Assembly (NCBI GenBank): GCA_965219035.1
Contig: CBDCMR010000003.1
Coordinates: 806,001-870,000, forward strand
Direction: 5' to 3'
Length of the DNA stretch: 64,000 nucleotides
From: CBDCKN01 sp965219035
Lineage (GTDB): Bacteria > Gemmatimonadota > Gemmatimonadetes > Longimicrobiales > Gaopeijiaceae
Below are positions 8,351-16,584 of the stretch, one piece after another; within the stretch, counting starts at the first letter, position 1, and the number at the start of each line of letters is the position of its first letter. The notes below the pieces were generated by a model. That model was not told the origin of the DNA and did no database searches. It was given only the letters and a program-made list of their open reading frames with translations. The translations under genes and the position numbers were made by a program.

Positions 8351-8868
8351 CTAGTGTTCCGTTTCCGAGGCTCGCGAGCCACCAAGAGAGATCTCCCCGA
8401 GTCGCGCCGCCGCCGCCTCGATGGCGTCGTAGATTTGCGTGTAGCCCGTGCACCGGCAGAGATTGCCCGAAAGGGCTTCCCGGATCTCGTCACGGCTGGG
8501 CTCCGTGGTGCGCTCCAGAAGTGCGGCCGCAGAGCACAGGATGCCCAGCGTGCAGAAGCCGCATTGGGCGGCCCCGCTCAGGTCGAACTCGTCCTGAAGC
8601 GGATGGGGCCCTCCGCGGTGGCCAGCCCCTCTACGGTGGTGACCTCACACTCTTCGGCCTCCCAGACGGGGGTGATGCACGCCAGCGTGGGGACGGAGTC
8701 GACAAGGACGGTGCAAGCCCCGCAATCGCCCTTGTCGCAACCCTGCTTGGAGCCCGTCAGTCCGAGGGAGTACCGGAGCGTCTCCAGGAGCGTGAAGTGG
8801 CTGGGAACGCCGGTCTCGCAAACGTCCCCGTTCACCTTCAGGCGAACGATCTCGGTGGTTATGGACAC
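8351..8868 (-). pseudogene. Molybdenum hydroxylase [2Fe-2S] subunit, frameshifted (CoxS/HcrC-like)
   Basis: The N-terminal ferredoxin domain reads from 8868 (SKQGCDKGDCGACTVL) to about 8597, where a one-base shift occurs near GGCCCCATCCGCTTCAGG. The rest continues in another frame and carries the second cluster domain (QCGFCTLGILC, NLCRCTGYTQI). All eight cluster cysteines survive across the two frames. The last 13 codons and the stop are formed by a partial copy of the short inverted-repeat element seen at 15.8 and 20.2 kb. Homologues form the electron-transfer subunit of 4-hydroxybenzoyl-CoA reductase or CO-dehydrogenase-type enzymes. Confidence 0.88.
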
Positions 8869-9069
8869 GCTGGACGCAGGCTCCCCCGGTGAGCTCCCGT
8901 AAGAATCGACTCAACGGCAAGACGGATGCGGGTGCGGGATTGCACGCACGAAAGAGAAGGTGACGGGTCGGCTATGGGCGAGCAACCCGGAACGGGTGCA
9001 CTTTCCGGAGACTGGGGGGTATGCCTGGCCTAATCCCGAATTCCGGACATCCATCAGGAGTCACAGGAA

Positions 9070-9486
9070 ATGCCCTATCCCGAGATGTTGGTTGCGCCCA
9101 TGCGCGAGGACCTTGCGCGCGTCGGCTTCAAGGAGCTCCGGACACCCGAGGACGTCGACCAGGTTCTGGGCACCGAGAAACGAACGACGATGGTAGCCGT
9201 CAATTCGGTTTGCGGCTGTGCCGCTGGCGCCATGAGACCCGCCGTGGTCCTGTCCCTGTCCAACGACAACGTTCCCGAGGTCCTCACCACCGTGTTCGCG
9301 GGGCAGGATCTGGAGGCAACGGACCGCGCGCGCGAGTACTTCACGGGCTATCCCGCGTCCTCCCCCTCCATCGCCCTGCTGAAGGACGGCGAGCTCGTCT
9401 ATATGATGGAGCGCCATGAGATCGAGGGGCGGCATCACTTCGAGATCGCGGAGAGCCTCAAGGCGGCGTACGACCAGCACTGCTAG
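9070..9486 (+). CDS. Bacilliredoxin BrxA/BrxB family protein
   Basis: This 138-residue thioredoxin-fold protein of the BrxA/B (DUF1094) family removes bacillithiol or other low-molecular-weight thiols from oxidised proteins. The family motif CGC is at residues 48-50 (VNSVCGCAAG), and a last-position cysteine is also present. The conserved start MPYPEMLVAPMREDL and the FTGYPASSPS segment support the call. A CAGGAG Shine-Dalgarno lies about nine bases before the ATG. The gene is convergent with a DoxX gene eight bases downstream. Whether this organism makes bacillithiol is not shown here. Confidence 0.93.
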   Translation: MPYPEMLVAPMREDLARVGFKELRTPEDVDQVLGTEKRTTMVAVNSVCGCAAGAMRPAVVLSLSNDNVPEVLTTVFAGQDLEATDRAREYFTGYPASSPSIALLKDGELVYMMERHEIEGRHHFEIAESLKAAYDQHC

Positions 9487-9494
9487 AGTCAACT

Positions 9495-9911
9495 CTATTC
9501 GGCTACCCGTGACCTACGTCGTGCGCGAAGGAGCCCGTCGAGGCTGAATGCCCCGGCGCCGTTCGCCGCGAAGAAGAGGTAGGTCCAGCAGTAGAACGCG
9601 GCCCGCTCCCCCCCGTTCATGAGGGGCCACAGATCCCGCGGCATGTGGACCCTGAAGTAGGCGATCGCCATCTCGCCGGCCAGGATGAACGCCACCGGCC
9701 GGGTGAACAGACCAAGAATGATCAGAGCACCACCGATGCTCTCGATGACGCCGGCAGCTCCGAGCCATGACATCAGCTCCACCGGCTCGTCCCGACCGAG
9801 TATCCCGAAGAGCTTCTGGAGGCCGTGGAGCCAGAAGAGGAAGCCCACCACGATCCGCATGGCGTTATGGGTGAAGTGGGCCACTCCCGTGCGCGCACCG
9901 TCATTCTCCAT
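9495..9911 (-). CDS. DoxX family membrane protein
   Basis: This 138-residue DoxX-type protein has four membrane helices. The family signature is visible at the start (RIVVGFLFWLHGLQKLFG) and in the middle (GVIESIGGALIILGLFTRPVAF). DoxX proteins are linked to thiol/oxidative stress and quinone-coupled reactions, but the specific role is unclear. The ATG at 9911 has a strong AGGAGG site; the in-frame extension upstream belongs to the end of the next gene. It follows a DUF1707-type gene in the same direction. Confidence 0.88.
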   Translation of the reverse strand: MENDGARTGVAHFTHNAMRIVVGFLFWLHGLQKLFGILGRDEPVELMSWLGAAGVIESIGGALIILGLFTRPVAFILAGEMAIAYFRVHMPRDLWPLMNGGERAAFYCWTYLFFAANGAGAFSLDGLLRARRRSRVAE

Positions 9912-9945
9912 CGTTTGTCCTCCTGGTTGGTTGTACTCCTGTCGG

Positions 9946-10620
9946 TCAGTCCTCTTTGGGCGGGGCCAGCCTTGGCTGAAGTCCCTTCTTCTCCAGCCGC
10001 CGTCGCTTCTTGGCCTGCCTGGCGGTCTCCCCGGGGAGCCGCACCTCCACACCGACGCCCCCCATCATGGCGAAGCCCCGGATCCGCAGCGTGGGGCGGT
10101 CCGGATCGCGCCGGATCGGCTCGTCAGTGTCGTGATCGAACCCTCCCATGAACGCGAAGCCGCTCACCTCCACCGACATCGCCGGAGGCACGATGATCTC
10201 GGCTCCACCCATCAGAACGAACACGTTCACGTCGGTCACGCCGGGACCCAGCATGGCCTCGCGGAAGTCGAGTGAAAAGCCGCCCATGACCCCGATCGCG
10301 AAGTTGCTGCGGGCCGGCACCCAGCGGCCGGTGCGGCTGTTGCCCCCCATGAGGCTCACCATGTAGGCACGCTCCTTCACCCGATCGGCCGACACGACGA
10401 CGGGAGCACCGCCCCGGGCCGGGACCACGCTCGGGGCAGGCACCGGAAGATCCGTGGCCGGCAGCTCCGCCTCGTTAGCGGCCCGGTTCGCCACGTCGAG
10501 GCGCCGCTCGAACTCTGTCATGTCCAGGATGTCGTTGGCGAAGTGCTCCATGAGCGTGTCCACCGCTCGCTGGCGTGCCGCTTTCAGGCCCTGTTGCCGG
10601 ACGCTCATCCCCTCGCTCAT
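9946..10620 (-). CDS. DUF1707/LiaF-like stress-response protein
   Basis: This 224-residue soluble protein starts with a short DUF1707-like helical domain (ARQRAVDTLMEHFANDILDMTEFERRLDVA). It continues with repeated glycine-rich strands of the cell-wall-active-antibiotics response (LiaF C-terminal) type: SLMGGNSRTGRW, GVMGGFSLDFREA, VLMGGAEIIVP, FMGGFDH and AMMGGVGVEV. Such repeats form a beta-helix-like sensor domain. There are no membrane helices, unlike LiaF. Its ATG overlaps the stop of the upstream peptidase gene (ATGA), so translation is probably coupled. Confidence 0.85.
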   Translation of the reverse strand: MSEGMSVRQQGLKAARQRAVDTLMEHFANDILDMTEFERRLDVANRAANEAELPATDLPVPAPSVVPARGGAPVVVSADRVKERAYMVSLMGGNSRTGRWVPARSNFAIGVMGGFSLDFREAMLGPGVTDVNVFVLMGGAEIIVPPAMSVEVSGFAFMGGFDHDTDEPIRRDPDRPTLRIRGFAMMGGVGVEVRLPGETARQAKKRRRLEKKGLQPRLAPPKED

Positions 10621-11810
10621 CCGTCTCCCCCACCCAGGAAGTCGCCGACGAACTGATGCAGCACGTCGGCGCACGTGGAGATCTGCGACGGATCAATCCA
10701 TTCGTCGGCCGAGTGCGCCTGGTCGATGGAGCCGGGGCCGAAGCAGACGGCCGGCGTGCCCGCCTCGTTCAGGAACGCCGCATCCACCCAGGCGGTCATG
10801 CCCTCCACCACGGGCTCCACCCCCTGGACCGAGCACGCCGACATCAGCGCTTGCACGAGCGCGGAGTCCTCGGGCACCTCGGTGGCCGGCCGCGTGAGCC
10901 CTTGAACCAGCTCTGCGTCGAGCTGGGGGACCTCGGCCGCCAGCCCGTCCAGAACGGCCTGGAATTCCTCCATGACCCGGGCCGGGTTCCCGCCGGGCAG
11001 GGTCCGCCGCTCCAGGACGAGCTTGCATTCGCTGGGGTATACCGAGGGCGCCGAGCCACCCCTGATGGTGCCCGCGTGGAATGAGCCGTGGGCCAGGAGC
11101 GGATGCGGATCCGCCGCCTTGAGCTCGGCCTGCAGGCTCCCGAGCCGGCTCAAGTACCGCCCGGCGTGCTCGATGGCGTCCACCCCCACCTCGGGCCGCG
11201 ACCCGTGGGCCGCCTTCCCGCGGAAGAGGGCATCGACCCAAACGAAGCCCTTGTGGGCAGGCATGATGGCCAGGCTCGTGGGCTCGCATACGACCGCGGC
11301 ATCAGCCCGCACGCCGGAGCGCACCACGGCGTCCATGCCGAGGCTCGCGTGCTCCTCGTCGGCGGTGAGCGCCACGACGAGCGACCCGGTGAGCGGATCC
11401 CCCTTGGCCAGCCTCGCCGTCGCCGCGAGCAGGGACGCCACCCCGCCCTTCATGTCGCAGGAGCCCCGGCCCCACAGCCGGCCGTCCTGGATCGCGGAGC
11501 CGAAGGGATGGATGGTCATGCCCGCCACGCCCACCGTGTCCAGGTGGCCGTTCAGGAGGACCGTGGGGCCCGCCCCGGGGTCACCCATGCGGGCCAGCAC
11601 GTTCCATCGGCCCAGCGACGCCTCCACCGTCTCCGCCTCGAGCCCCCACTCCCGGAGCCACCCAGCCGTCAGGTCGGCGATGGCCCCCTCACCGGCACCC
11701 CCCTCCTCCAGCATGGGGTTCACGGAGGGCGTGGCGACGAGGGCCTGGGCGATGGCCAGGGGGTCCCCGTGCCGAGCCGCGTCCGAGTATGAGTTCCTGT
11801 CCTGACTCAA
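10617..11810 (-). CDS. M20 family metallopeptidase (ArgE/DapE-like deacylase)
   Basis: This 397-residue M20 di-zinc hydrolase is related to acetylornithine deacetylase (ArgE), succinyl-diaminopimelate desuccinylase (DapE) and carboxypeptidase G2. Metal-site motifs are GHLDTVG, GRGSCDMKGG, TADEEHAS and VCEPTS, and a lid domain lies between residues ~185 and 290. The substrate cannot be told from sequence alone. The start is a TTG preceded by an AAAGGGA-like site; the next in-frame ATG would remove the first helix. It heads an operon with the LiaF-like and DoxX genes. Confidence 0.88.
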   Translation of the reverse strand: MSQDRNSYSDAARHGDPLAIAQALVATPSVNPMLEEGGAGEGAIADLTAGWLREWGLEAETVEASLGRWNVLARMGDPGAGPTVLLNGHLDTVGVAGMTIHPFGSAIQDGRLWGRGSCDMKGGVASLLAATARLAKGDPLTGSLVVALTADEEHASLGMDAVVRSGVRADAAVVCEPTSLAIMPAHKGFVWVDALFRGKAAHGSRPEVGVDAIEHAGRYLSRLGSLQAELKAADPHPLLAHGSFHAGTIRGGSAPSVYPSECKLVLERRTLPGGNPARVMEEFQAVLDGLAAEVPQLDAELVQGLTRPATEVPEDSALVQALMSACSVQGVEPVVEGMTAWVDAAFLNEAGTPAVCFGPGSIDQAHSADEWIDPSQISTCADVLHQFVGDFLGGGDG

Positions 11811-12152
11811 GTTTCGATCCCTTTCCCCTGTTTTGATGCGTTTTTTTCCCGTGAGGCCGCGGCGAACGTCCCGCTGTGCACCCGGCTCGAGCCACCCCGC
11901 CGCACCGAACGCTACCAGCCTCTGTGAGAGTAGCTCCGACCGCTCCCAGTGCCAACTCTACCGGGCGACAGAGACGGACTTTCCGGTACTCCCGGCAAGT
12001 CGCCGTCGGATTTTCGATGGTGGTCGAGGTGGAACCAATTGACTACGGCAGCGTATTTTACTTGTGGTCAATCACTTAAAGGCCAGCAAAGTACTTGGCC
12101 CGCCTCGGCACGATTCGTGCTTATGATGGGGGATGGGCGCACTCAAGTAGCG
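11811..12152. other. Divergent intergenic region
   Basis: This 342-bp gap separates the leftward peptidase gene from a small rightward gene. It is noticeably poorer in G+C than its surroundings near 12,000-12,090. A TTGACT hexamer lies near 12,040, but no well-spaced -10 box pairs with it. I see no coding potential, tRNA or repeat in it. Confidence 0.5.
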
Positions 12153-12368
12153 ATGGACACGCAGGAGGACATCAAGGACATCATTCGTCAGGAGGGCATC
12201 ATTCGTAAGGTGACGCTGGGCATCCTTGGGGCCGCCGCCGCGGTGGCGAGCCTGCTTGTCATTCGTCAGACGAAGCAGGTCACGCCCAAGGAAGTCGTCG
12301 ACGTGCCAGCGGGTGAGACCGTTCCGGGGAGCATCTCCCTGGAGCGACTTCGCGAGCTCGGTTTCTAA
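12153..12368 (+). CDS. Small single-pass membrane protein, unknown
   Basis: This 71-residue protein has a charged N-terminus (MDTQEDIKDIIRQEGIIRK), one membrane helix near residues 21-40 (VTLGILGAAAAVASLLVIR) and a polar C-terminus ending SLERLRELGF. I recognise no family. The ATG at 12153 lacks a strong Shine-Dalgarno, and an upstream in-frame ATG at 12126 is possible. The gene is followed by a good intrinsic terminator, which supports it being a real transcription unit. Confidence 0.6.
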   Translation: MDTQEDIKDIIRQEGIIRKVTLGILGAAAAVASLLVIRQTKQVTPKEVVDVPAGETVPGSISLERLRELGF

Positions 12369-12427
12369 AACTCGCATCCGGACTGTTGCGCCGGCCCGGG
12401 GAGACCGCGGGCCGTTAGCACGAGAAA

Positions 12428-12463
12428 ACGGAGGGTGCACCGGCGTCCCTCCGTCTCTTTTTT
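12428..12463 (+). terminator. Rho-independent terminator
   Basis: A perfect 8-bp stem (ACGGAGGG at 12428-12435 with CCCTCCGT at 12447-12454) and an 11-nt loop are followed within four bases by a run of six T. It ends the small membrane-protein gene. Confidence 0.85.
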
Positions 12464-12540
12464 CCAGCCTCTTTTCCTAGAACCCGGCAGAGCCTAGTCG
12501 TGGCGCTCGATCGTGCCCGGTCGTCGAAGGCTCATCGAAC

Positions 12541-12777
12541 CTACTTGTCGAAGAAGACCGCGTTCTTCTCGAGGTAGCTCGTCCACTCCGGTGGCACGTC
12601 GGTGTCCGGGAAGATGGCCGTCACCGGACACTCGGGCTCACAGGCACCACAGTCGATGCATTCGTCCGGGTGTATGTAGTACATGTCGTCCCCCTCATAG
12701 ATACAGTCGACGGGGCATACCTCTACGCAGCTCGCGTCTTTGGTACCGATGCAGGGTTCGGCAATGATGTAGGTCAT
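12541..12777 (-). CDS. fdxA: Seven-iron ferredoxin
   Basis: This 78-residue bacterial ferredoxin has the FdxA pattern. Cys9, Cys17 and Cys50 fit a [3Fe-4S] centre; Cys21, Cys40, Cys43 and Cys46 fit a [4Fe-4S] centre; Cys25 is extra. The starting MTYIIAEPCIG and the C-terminal helix after FPDTDVP are typical. It acts as a soluble low-potential electron carrier. It is monocistronic, with about 100 bp separating it from the next gene upstream. Confidence 0.95.
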   Translation of the reverse strand: MTYIIAEPCIGTKDASCVEVCPVDCIYEGDDMYYIHPDECIDCGACEPECPVTAIFPDTDVPPEWTSYLEKNAVFFDK

Positions 12778-12881
12778 GGGCTGGACCGCTTATCTTGGCT
12801 GACACGCCGACCTGGATCCTCTTGGTCCGGGTGAACATCGTCCCGGAGGACCCATGATTAAGGCATGAAAGGCAGGGGCCG

Positions 12882-13478
12882 TCAAGTACCGTATCTTCTG
12901 CTGAAAATGCGACAACAGTGGCGGTACCTGCGCGCGAGAAGCGGGTGGGCGTGCTCCGCCAGGGGGAGGTACACGGCCGAGCCCTCCGCGTGGGCGGCAC
13001 GGGCTCTCTCGAGATCCCCCCAGAGGTGGGCGTGGCGCAGATGGTCCAGGCGCTCGGCAAGCGCTACGAGCCCCACCCGAGGCTCGCTCCCCAGCAGATC
13101 CTCGAGAAGGCGCTCCGAGCCCGGCCGTGGCACGCGCTCGCGAAAGTCCAGGACGTCCTGTCCGACCTGGGCCTCCACCTCCGAGTCCGAGGCCTCGAGC
13201 TCGGGCCGCTGGCTGTCCACCAGACAAGCCGCCGCCAGGGCCACGGGCTCGGTCAGGCCCACGTCGTCCAGGAGGATCGCTGCCGTCCGGCCCGGGTGTA
13301 GGTAGTCCGGATGATGGTCGTCATGGATGAAGGCCAGCCTCGGGGCCATCGCCGCGCGGAACGCCCCCTCGATCAGGCTCCGTCCCCCCGCGTCGACGCC
13401 GTGCACCAGGGCCGTCCGATCGAGGCGCTCGATCATGCGCTCCCAGCGGGTGGGAACCCCGAGCGGCCCCTCGTTCAC
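12882..13478 (-). CDS. HD-superfamily-like protein with altered metal motif
   Basis: This helical protein of about 198 residues resembles HD-type phosphohydrolases (HDDHHPDYLHPGRTAAILLDDVGLTEPVALAAACLVDSQRPEL). The first histidine region is rich in H/D, but the diagnostic HD pair is replaced by VDS, so activity is doubtful. I chose the GTG at 13478 because it overlaps the stop of the upstream hydrolase gene (GTGA), with a GCGAGGG site just before. It is the last gene of a five-gene leftward operon starting at 15746. Function unknown. Confidence 0.65.
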   Translation of the reverse strand: MNEGPLGVPTRWERMIERLDRTALVHGVDAGGRSLIEGAFRAAMAPRLAFIHDDHHPDYLHPGRTAAILLDDVGLTEPVALAAACLVDSQRPELEASDSEVEAQVGQDVLDFRERVPRPGSERLLEDLLGSEPRVGLVALAERLDHLRHAHLWGDLERARAAHAEGSAVYLPLAEHAHPLLARRYRHCCRIFSRRYGT

Positions 13479-14317
13479 CCCTCGCCCAGGTGGATGGCGA
13501 AGTGCCCGGTGGTGGCGTCGATGGCCTCGGCGAGCTGGGGGCTCGATCCTTGGAAGGGGTGGCCCACCTCGAAGGTATGACCACTCTTCTCCACCAGAAT
13601 CAGCCTGGCCTTCCCCGACGCCCGGGCCAGCTCCAGCGCCTCCGCCTCCGCCACCGTAAGGTCGTCCCGGCCATGGACGATGAGCCAGGGAGCCTTCACC
13701 TCGCTCGCCGCATCGAGAATCGAGAGACGCTCGGCGTTGGTCTCGAAGTCTTTCAGGAGGGACACGTCCAGAGGCATCTGCTGCCCGGTGCGGGAGTTCA
13801 GGACGTGGACACGGCCCGACTCCCTCCACTCCGCCTTGGTCTCCTCGGTCCAGCGATCGTAGCGGGAGACAGCGGCCCACGTCACGAGGGCGGCGAGTCG
13901 CTCGTCGCTCCGGGCGTGGAGGATAGCGGCCCCACCGCCCCGGCTGTGTCCGATGAGCCCCACCCGTTCGGGACGCCGGGAGAGGAACTCCCCGCCCACC
14001 ACGGCTTCCACCATCCAGCGCAGGTCCTTGAGCTCTCGGCTGTAGGTGTTGGCAGCGAAACGCTCGAGCTCGGTGAAGGCGTCGAGGTCGTCACCGACGC
14101 CGTTCCGGGAGGAATTGAAGGAGACGACCGCGTGGCCGGCGATGGCGAGCCGCTCGCACAGATGGGGGAAGAAGCCCCAGTCCTTGTAGCCCTTGAATCC
14201 GTGGACCACGATGACGACCGTTCGGGGCGCCGGCCCCTCGGCGTAGCGCACGTCGCCCCGAATGATCTCACCCTTGTTCAGATGAGGAGAGACGACCTCG
14301 AACCTCCGGTGGATCAC
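13475..14317 (-). CDS. Alpha/beta hydrolase
   Basis: This 280-residue alpha/beta hydrolase has the nucleophile elbow GHSRGGG, an acid in HGRDD and a histidine in SGHTFE near residue 250. The oxyanion region is HGFKGYKDWGFF. It lacks a signal peptide and is therefore cytosolic. The family includes dienelactone-hydrolase-like and acyl-peptidase-like enzymes; the substrate is unknown. It starts one base downstream of the stop of the cobalamin adenosyltransferase gene. Confidence 0.87.
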   Translation of the reverse strand: MIHRRFEVVSPHLNKGEIIRGDVRYAEGPAPRTVVIVVHGFKGYKDWGFFPHLCERLAIAGHAVVSFNSSRNGVGDDLDAFTELERFAANTYSRELKDLRWMVEAVVGGEFLSRRPERVGLIGHSRGGGAAILHARSDERLAALVTWAAVSRYDRWTEETKAEWRESGRVHVLNSRTGQQMPLDVSLLKDFETNAERLSILDAASEVKAPWLIVHGRDDLTVAEAEALELARASGKARLILVEKSGHTFEVGHPFQGSSPQLAEAIDATTGHFAIHLGEG

Positions 14318-14318
14318 G

Positions 14319-14873
14319 TCAATCCTTCGTCCAGAGGAGGTCCGGCTCCCCTCCCCTGTGATTCTCCAAGCGGGCCCAGACGAAGAAGAGGTCGGAGAGA
14401 CGATTCAGGTAGGGCAGAACCCCGTCCTCTACCCGCTCCGACTCGGCCAGGCCCACCACCGCACGCTCGGCCCGCCGGCACACCGTGCGGCACACATGGA
14501 GGAGAGCCGCCCCCCGGGTCCCGCCCGGAAGGATGAAGTCCCTGAGCTCCTCGAGCTCGCTCGTGGCCTCATCTATCCACGCCTCCATCTCGCCGATCCG
14601 TCCCACGGGCACGTCGGGCGTCTGGGGCTCGGGGCGGGTCCCGTCCGCCGGGGCGGTGGCCAGGATCGCCCCTAGGGCGAAGAGATCGTGCTGAATGGCC
14701 TGCAGGCCCTGGCGGACCATCGCATCCGCCACGGCCTCCACCGCGAGGCCAACGAACGAGCTGAGCTCATCCACCGTCCCGTAGGCGGCGACCCTGGGGT
14801 GGCTCTTGGGTACGCGACCGCCGCCGAAGAGTCCGGTGTCGCCGTCGTCCCCCGTCTTGGTGTAGATCTTCAC
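14319..14873 (-). CDS. pduO: Cob(I)alamin adenosyltransferase, PduO type
   Basis: This 184-residue PduO-type ATP:cob(I)alamin adenosyltransferase makes adenosylcobalamin. The N-terminal ATP loop KIYTKTGDDGDTGLFGGGR is complete. Other family marks are GTVDELSSFVG, FILPGG, the CRRAER segment carrying the ATP-binding arginine, and LPYLNRLSDLFFVWAR. No B12-dependent mutase or B12 riboswitch is visible nearby, so the user enzyme lies elsewhere. Confidence 0.95.
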   Translation of the reverse strand: MKIYTKTGDDGDTGLFGGGRVPKSHPRVAAYGTVDELSSFVGLAVEAVADAMVRQGLQAIQHDLFALGAILATAPADGTRPEPQTPDVPVGRIGEMEAWIDEATSELEELRDFILPGGTRGAALLHVCRTVCRRAERAVVGLAESERVEDGVLPYLNRLSDLFFVWARLENHRGGEPDLLWTKD

Positions 14874-14877
14874 GGCG

Positions 14878-15123
14878 TCAGCGGAGCCGGGTCAGGTTCC
14901 GGAGCTGCTGAGCCTTCTCCAGAAGCGAGGACGTCGACTTTGCCTCCTCGGGGGCACCGCTCAAGAGGTCCCGGAGGTCCAGCATGACCTCCAGATGGAT
15001 CTGATCGCGCTGAAACTCGAAATCGAGGTGTCCGACGTCGGCACCCTCGCCCCCCGCACCCCGATCGAGCTCGTCGCGATAGAGCTTTTCCAGGTTGTCG
15101 AGAATCCGTTGTCGATCTCTCAT
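14878..15123 (-). CDS. Small coiled-coil protein, unknown
   Basis: This 81-residue charged helical protein begins MRDRQRILDNLEKLYRDELDRG and ends LLEKAQQLRNLTRLR; leucine spacing suggests coiled coil at both ends. No family is recognised. Its start overlaps the upstream hydrolase stop by four bases (ATGA), and four bases separate it from the adenosyltransferase start. It is therefore very likely translated as part of that operon. Confidence 0.7.
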   Translation of the reverse strand: MRDRQRILDNLEKLYRDELDRGAGGEGADVGHLDFEFQRDQIHLEVMLDLRDLLSGAPEEAKSTSSLLEKAQQLRNLTRLR

Positions 15124-15746
15124 AGCACCTTTCCTCCGGGGCCGCCTCGGAAGAAGTCCGTGAGCGCGCCCTTCATCTCGTCGATGTGGCCGCTGAAGTA
15201 ATGATCCGCTCCCCGGATCCGGACCAGAGTCACGTGGGATCCCAGCTCGGCCACGACCGGCTCCACCTCGGGGCCCGAGCCGAACTCGTCCTCGTCACCC
15301 TGGACGATGAGCACCGGCTTGTCCACGTCCTTCAGGAAGGTATAGTCGTACAGGCGCACCGGAATGCCGATCCCGAAGAGCGCCACGACCCGCGGGTCCG
15401 TGACGGCGTAGCCCAGGGACACCATGGACCCGAAGGAGAATCCGCCCGCTACCAGGGGCCGGCCAGGATATTGCTCCTCCAGCCAGCCCAGCGCCGCGGC
15501 CACGTCGTCCTTTTCCCCGATCCCCTCCTCGTAGCTGCCGGTGCTGGTACCCACGCCTCGAAAGTTGAAGCGCAGTCCGGCGATGCTCGCGTCGGCCAGG
15601 GCCTGAGCCGCGCGAAACACGGCCTTGGTGTGCATCGTACCGCCGTGAAGGGGATGGGGGTGACAGACGACGCCGGCTCCACGGGCCGGGCCGAGCGGCA
15701 TGCGGAGGACGGCCTCCAGATGTCCATGGGGCGCGGGAATGTTCAA
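15120..15746 (-). CDS. Alpha/beta hydrolase (COG2945-like)
   Basis: This 208-residue compact alpha/beta hydrolase matches the COG2945 type. The start pattern CHPHPLHGGTMHTKAV, the block LRFNFRGVGTSTGSY and the nucleophile GFSFGS are all typical. The Asp is in QGDEDEFG and the His in GADHYFSGH. The group is uncharacterised, with esterase activity expected. It is the first gene of the operon reaching down to 12882; about 90 bp separate its start from the inverted-repeat element. Confidence 0.87.
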   Translation of the reverse strand: MNIPAPHGHLEAVLRMPLGPARGAGVVCHPHPLHGGTMHTKAVFRAAQALADASIAGLRFNFRGVGTSTGSYEEGIGEKDDVAAALGWLEEQYPGRPLVAGGFSFGSMVSLGYAVTDPRVVALFGIGIPVRLYDYTFLKDVDKPVLIVQGDEDEFGSGPEVEPVVAELGSHVTLVRIRGADHYFSGHIDEMKGALTDFFRGGPGGKVL

Positions 15747-15833
15747 GCACGACTCCAGGAGTTGTCTCGCACGCGTCTACCGGGCCCGCTATCTTCACTT
15801 CGCGCGACCCCGAATGGAGTTCGAGACACCACT

Positions 15834-16018
15834 CTAGTGTTCCGTTGCCGAAGTTCGCGAGCCACCAACAGGGTCGGGGCGCCGTGGGATCAAGGCGGGA
15901 CTACGCGGCGTAGCCCAAGCGGGCACCGCGCGAAGCGTGGTCGTAAGGAGTCCCAACGCCGAACCCACGGATGCACAGTGCCCTCGACTGGCCGAGACAC
16001 TTTCGTAATGGGACACTA
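15834..16018. repeat. Short inverted-repeat element, copy A (MITE-like)
   Basis: This 185-bp non-coding element is nearly identical to 20167-20333 except for about 18 extra bases in its middle. Its ends form imperfect inverted repeats starting CTAGTGTTCCGTT on the left and, read on the other strand, TAGTGTCCCATTACGAAAG on the right. It carries no gene. Size, termini and intergenic position are like a miniature inverted-repeat element mobilised by a transposase elsewhere. Confidence 0.75.
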
Positions 16019-16066
16019 AGCCCCTATCCATGGCCCCGCCACCGGGCCTGAACCGCGAGCTGTCCG

Positions 16067-16567
16067 ATGCCGTCCAAGGAGACCCAGGACCAGAAACTCT
16101 CCGACCGAGCCAACGAGCTCTACTGGCGATCCGAGCGGAGCGTGAATCAGATCGTCGAGGAGATGGACCTCTCGAAAAGCCGGCTCTACGGCCTCGTTCG
16201 ACCCCTGCCGGCCGGAAGCCCATGCCCCCAATGCCAGGCCGAGCTTTTCTTCCCCAATCGGACCGCCATGGAGAAGGGCTTCGTCTCGTGCCCGGAGTGT
16301 GGCTTCGAGGGAACAGCCCCCGGCGAGGCGACTTCGAAGGCGGGACCGGCGAGCACCGCCGGTAACGGGCAGGCGGCGGCCCGACCCCGTCGGGCGGCTC
16401 TGCCCCGTCGGGCGGTCCAACCCGCTACGGCAGCGCCCGAGCCCGGCCCGGACAAGGCGCCTGCCCCGGCGGGCAGGCGGCTGAGCTCGAAGCGCGTGCT
16501 GTGGGGTTCCGCGCTCCTGGGCGCCGCCGCCGGGCTCTACCTGGCTATCCGGCAACGCCGCTCCTGA
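16067..16567 (+). CDS. HTH and zinc-ribbon membrane-anchored protein
   Basis: This 166-residue protein opens with a resolvase-like helix-turn-helix (NELYWRSERSVNQIVEEMDLSKSRLYGLVR). A zinc ribbon follows (CPQC, then CPEC near residues 53-80). A basic, proline/alanine-rich linker leads to a C-terminal membrane helix (VLWGSALLGAAAGLYLAI). This suggests a membrane-tethered DNA-binding or regulatory protein. I do not recognise the family. The RDD-protein gene begins 18 bp downstream. Confidence 0.7.
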   Translation: MPSKETQDQKLSDRANELYWRSERSVNQIVEEMDLSKSRLYGLVRPLPAGSPCPQCQAELFFPNRTAMEKGFVSCPECGFEGTAPGEATSKAGPASTAGNGQAAARPRRAALPRRAVQPATAAPEPGPDKAPAPAGRRLSSKRVLWGSALLGAAAGLYLAIRQRRS

Positions 16568-16584
16568 CCCGCTTCCCGAAGCAG

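Noticed and set aside
12040..12078. TTGACT as a promoter for the small membrane protein
   Set aside because: No acceptable -10 at 16-18 bases; kept only as a remark in the intergenic entry.
14874..15800. Possible cobalamin riboswitch upstream of the adenosyltransferase operon
   Set aside because: The adenosyltransferase is inside an operon with no leader; no B12-box-like sequence was seen before the first gene.
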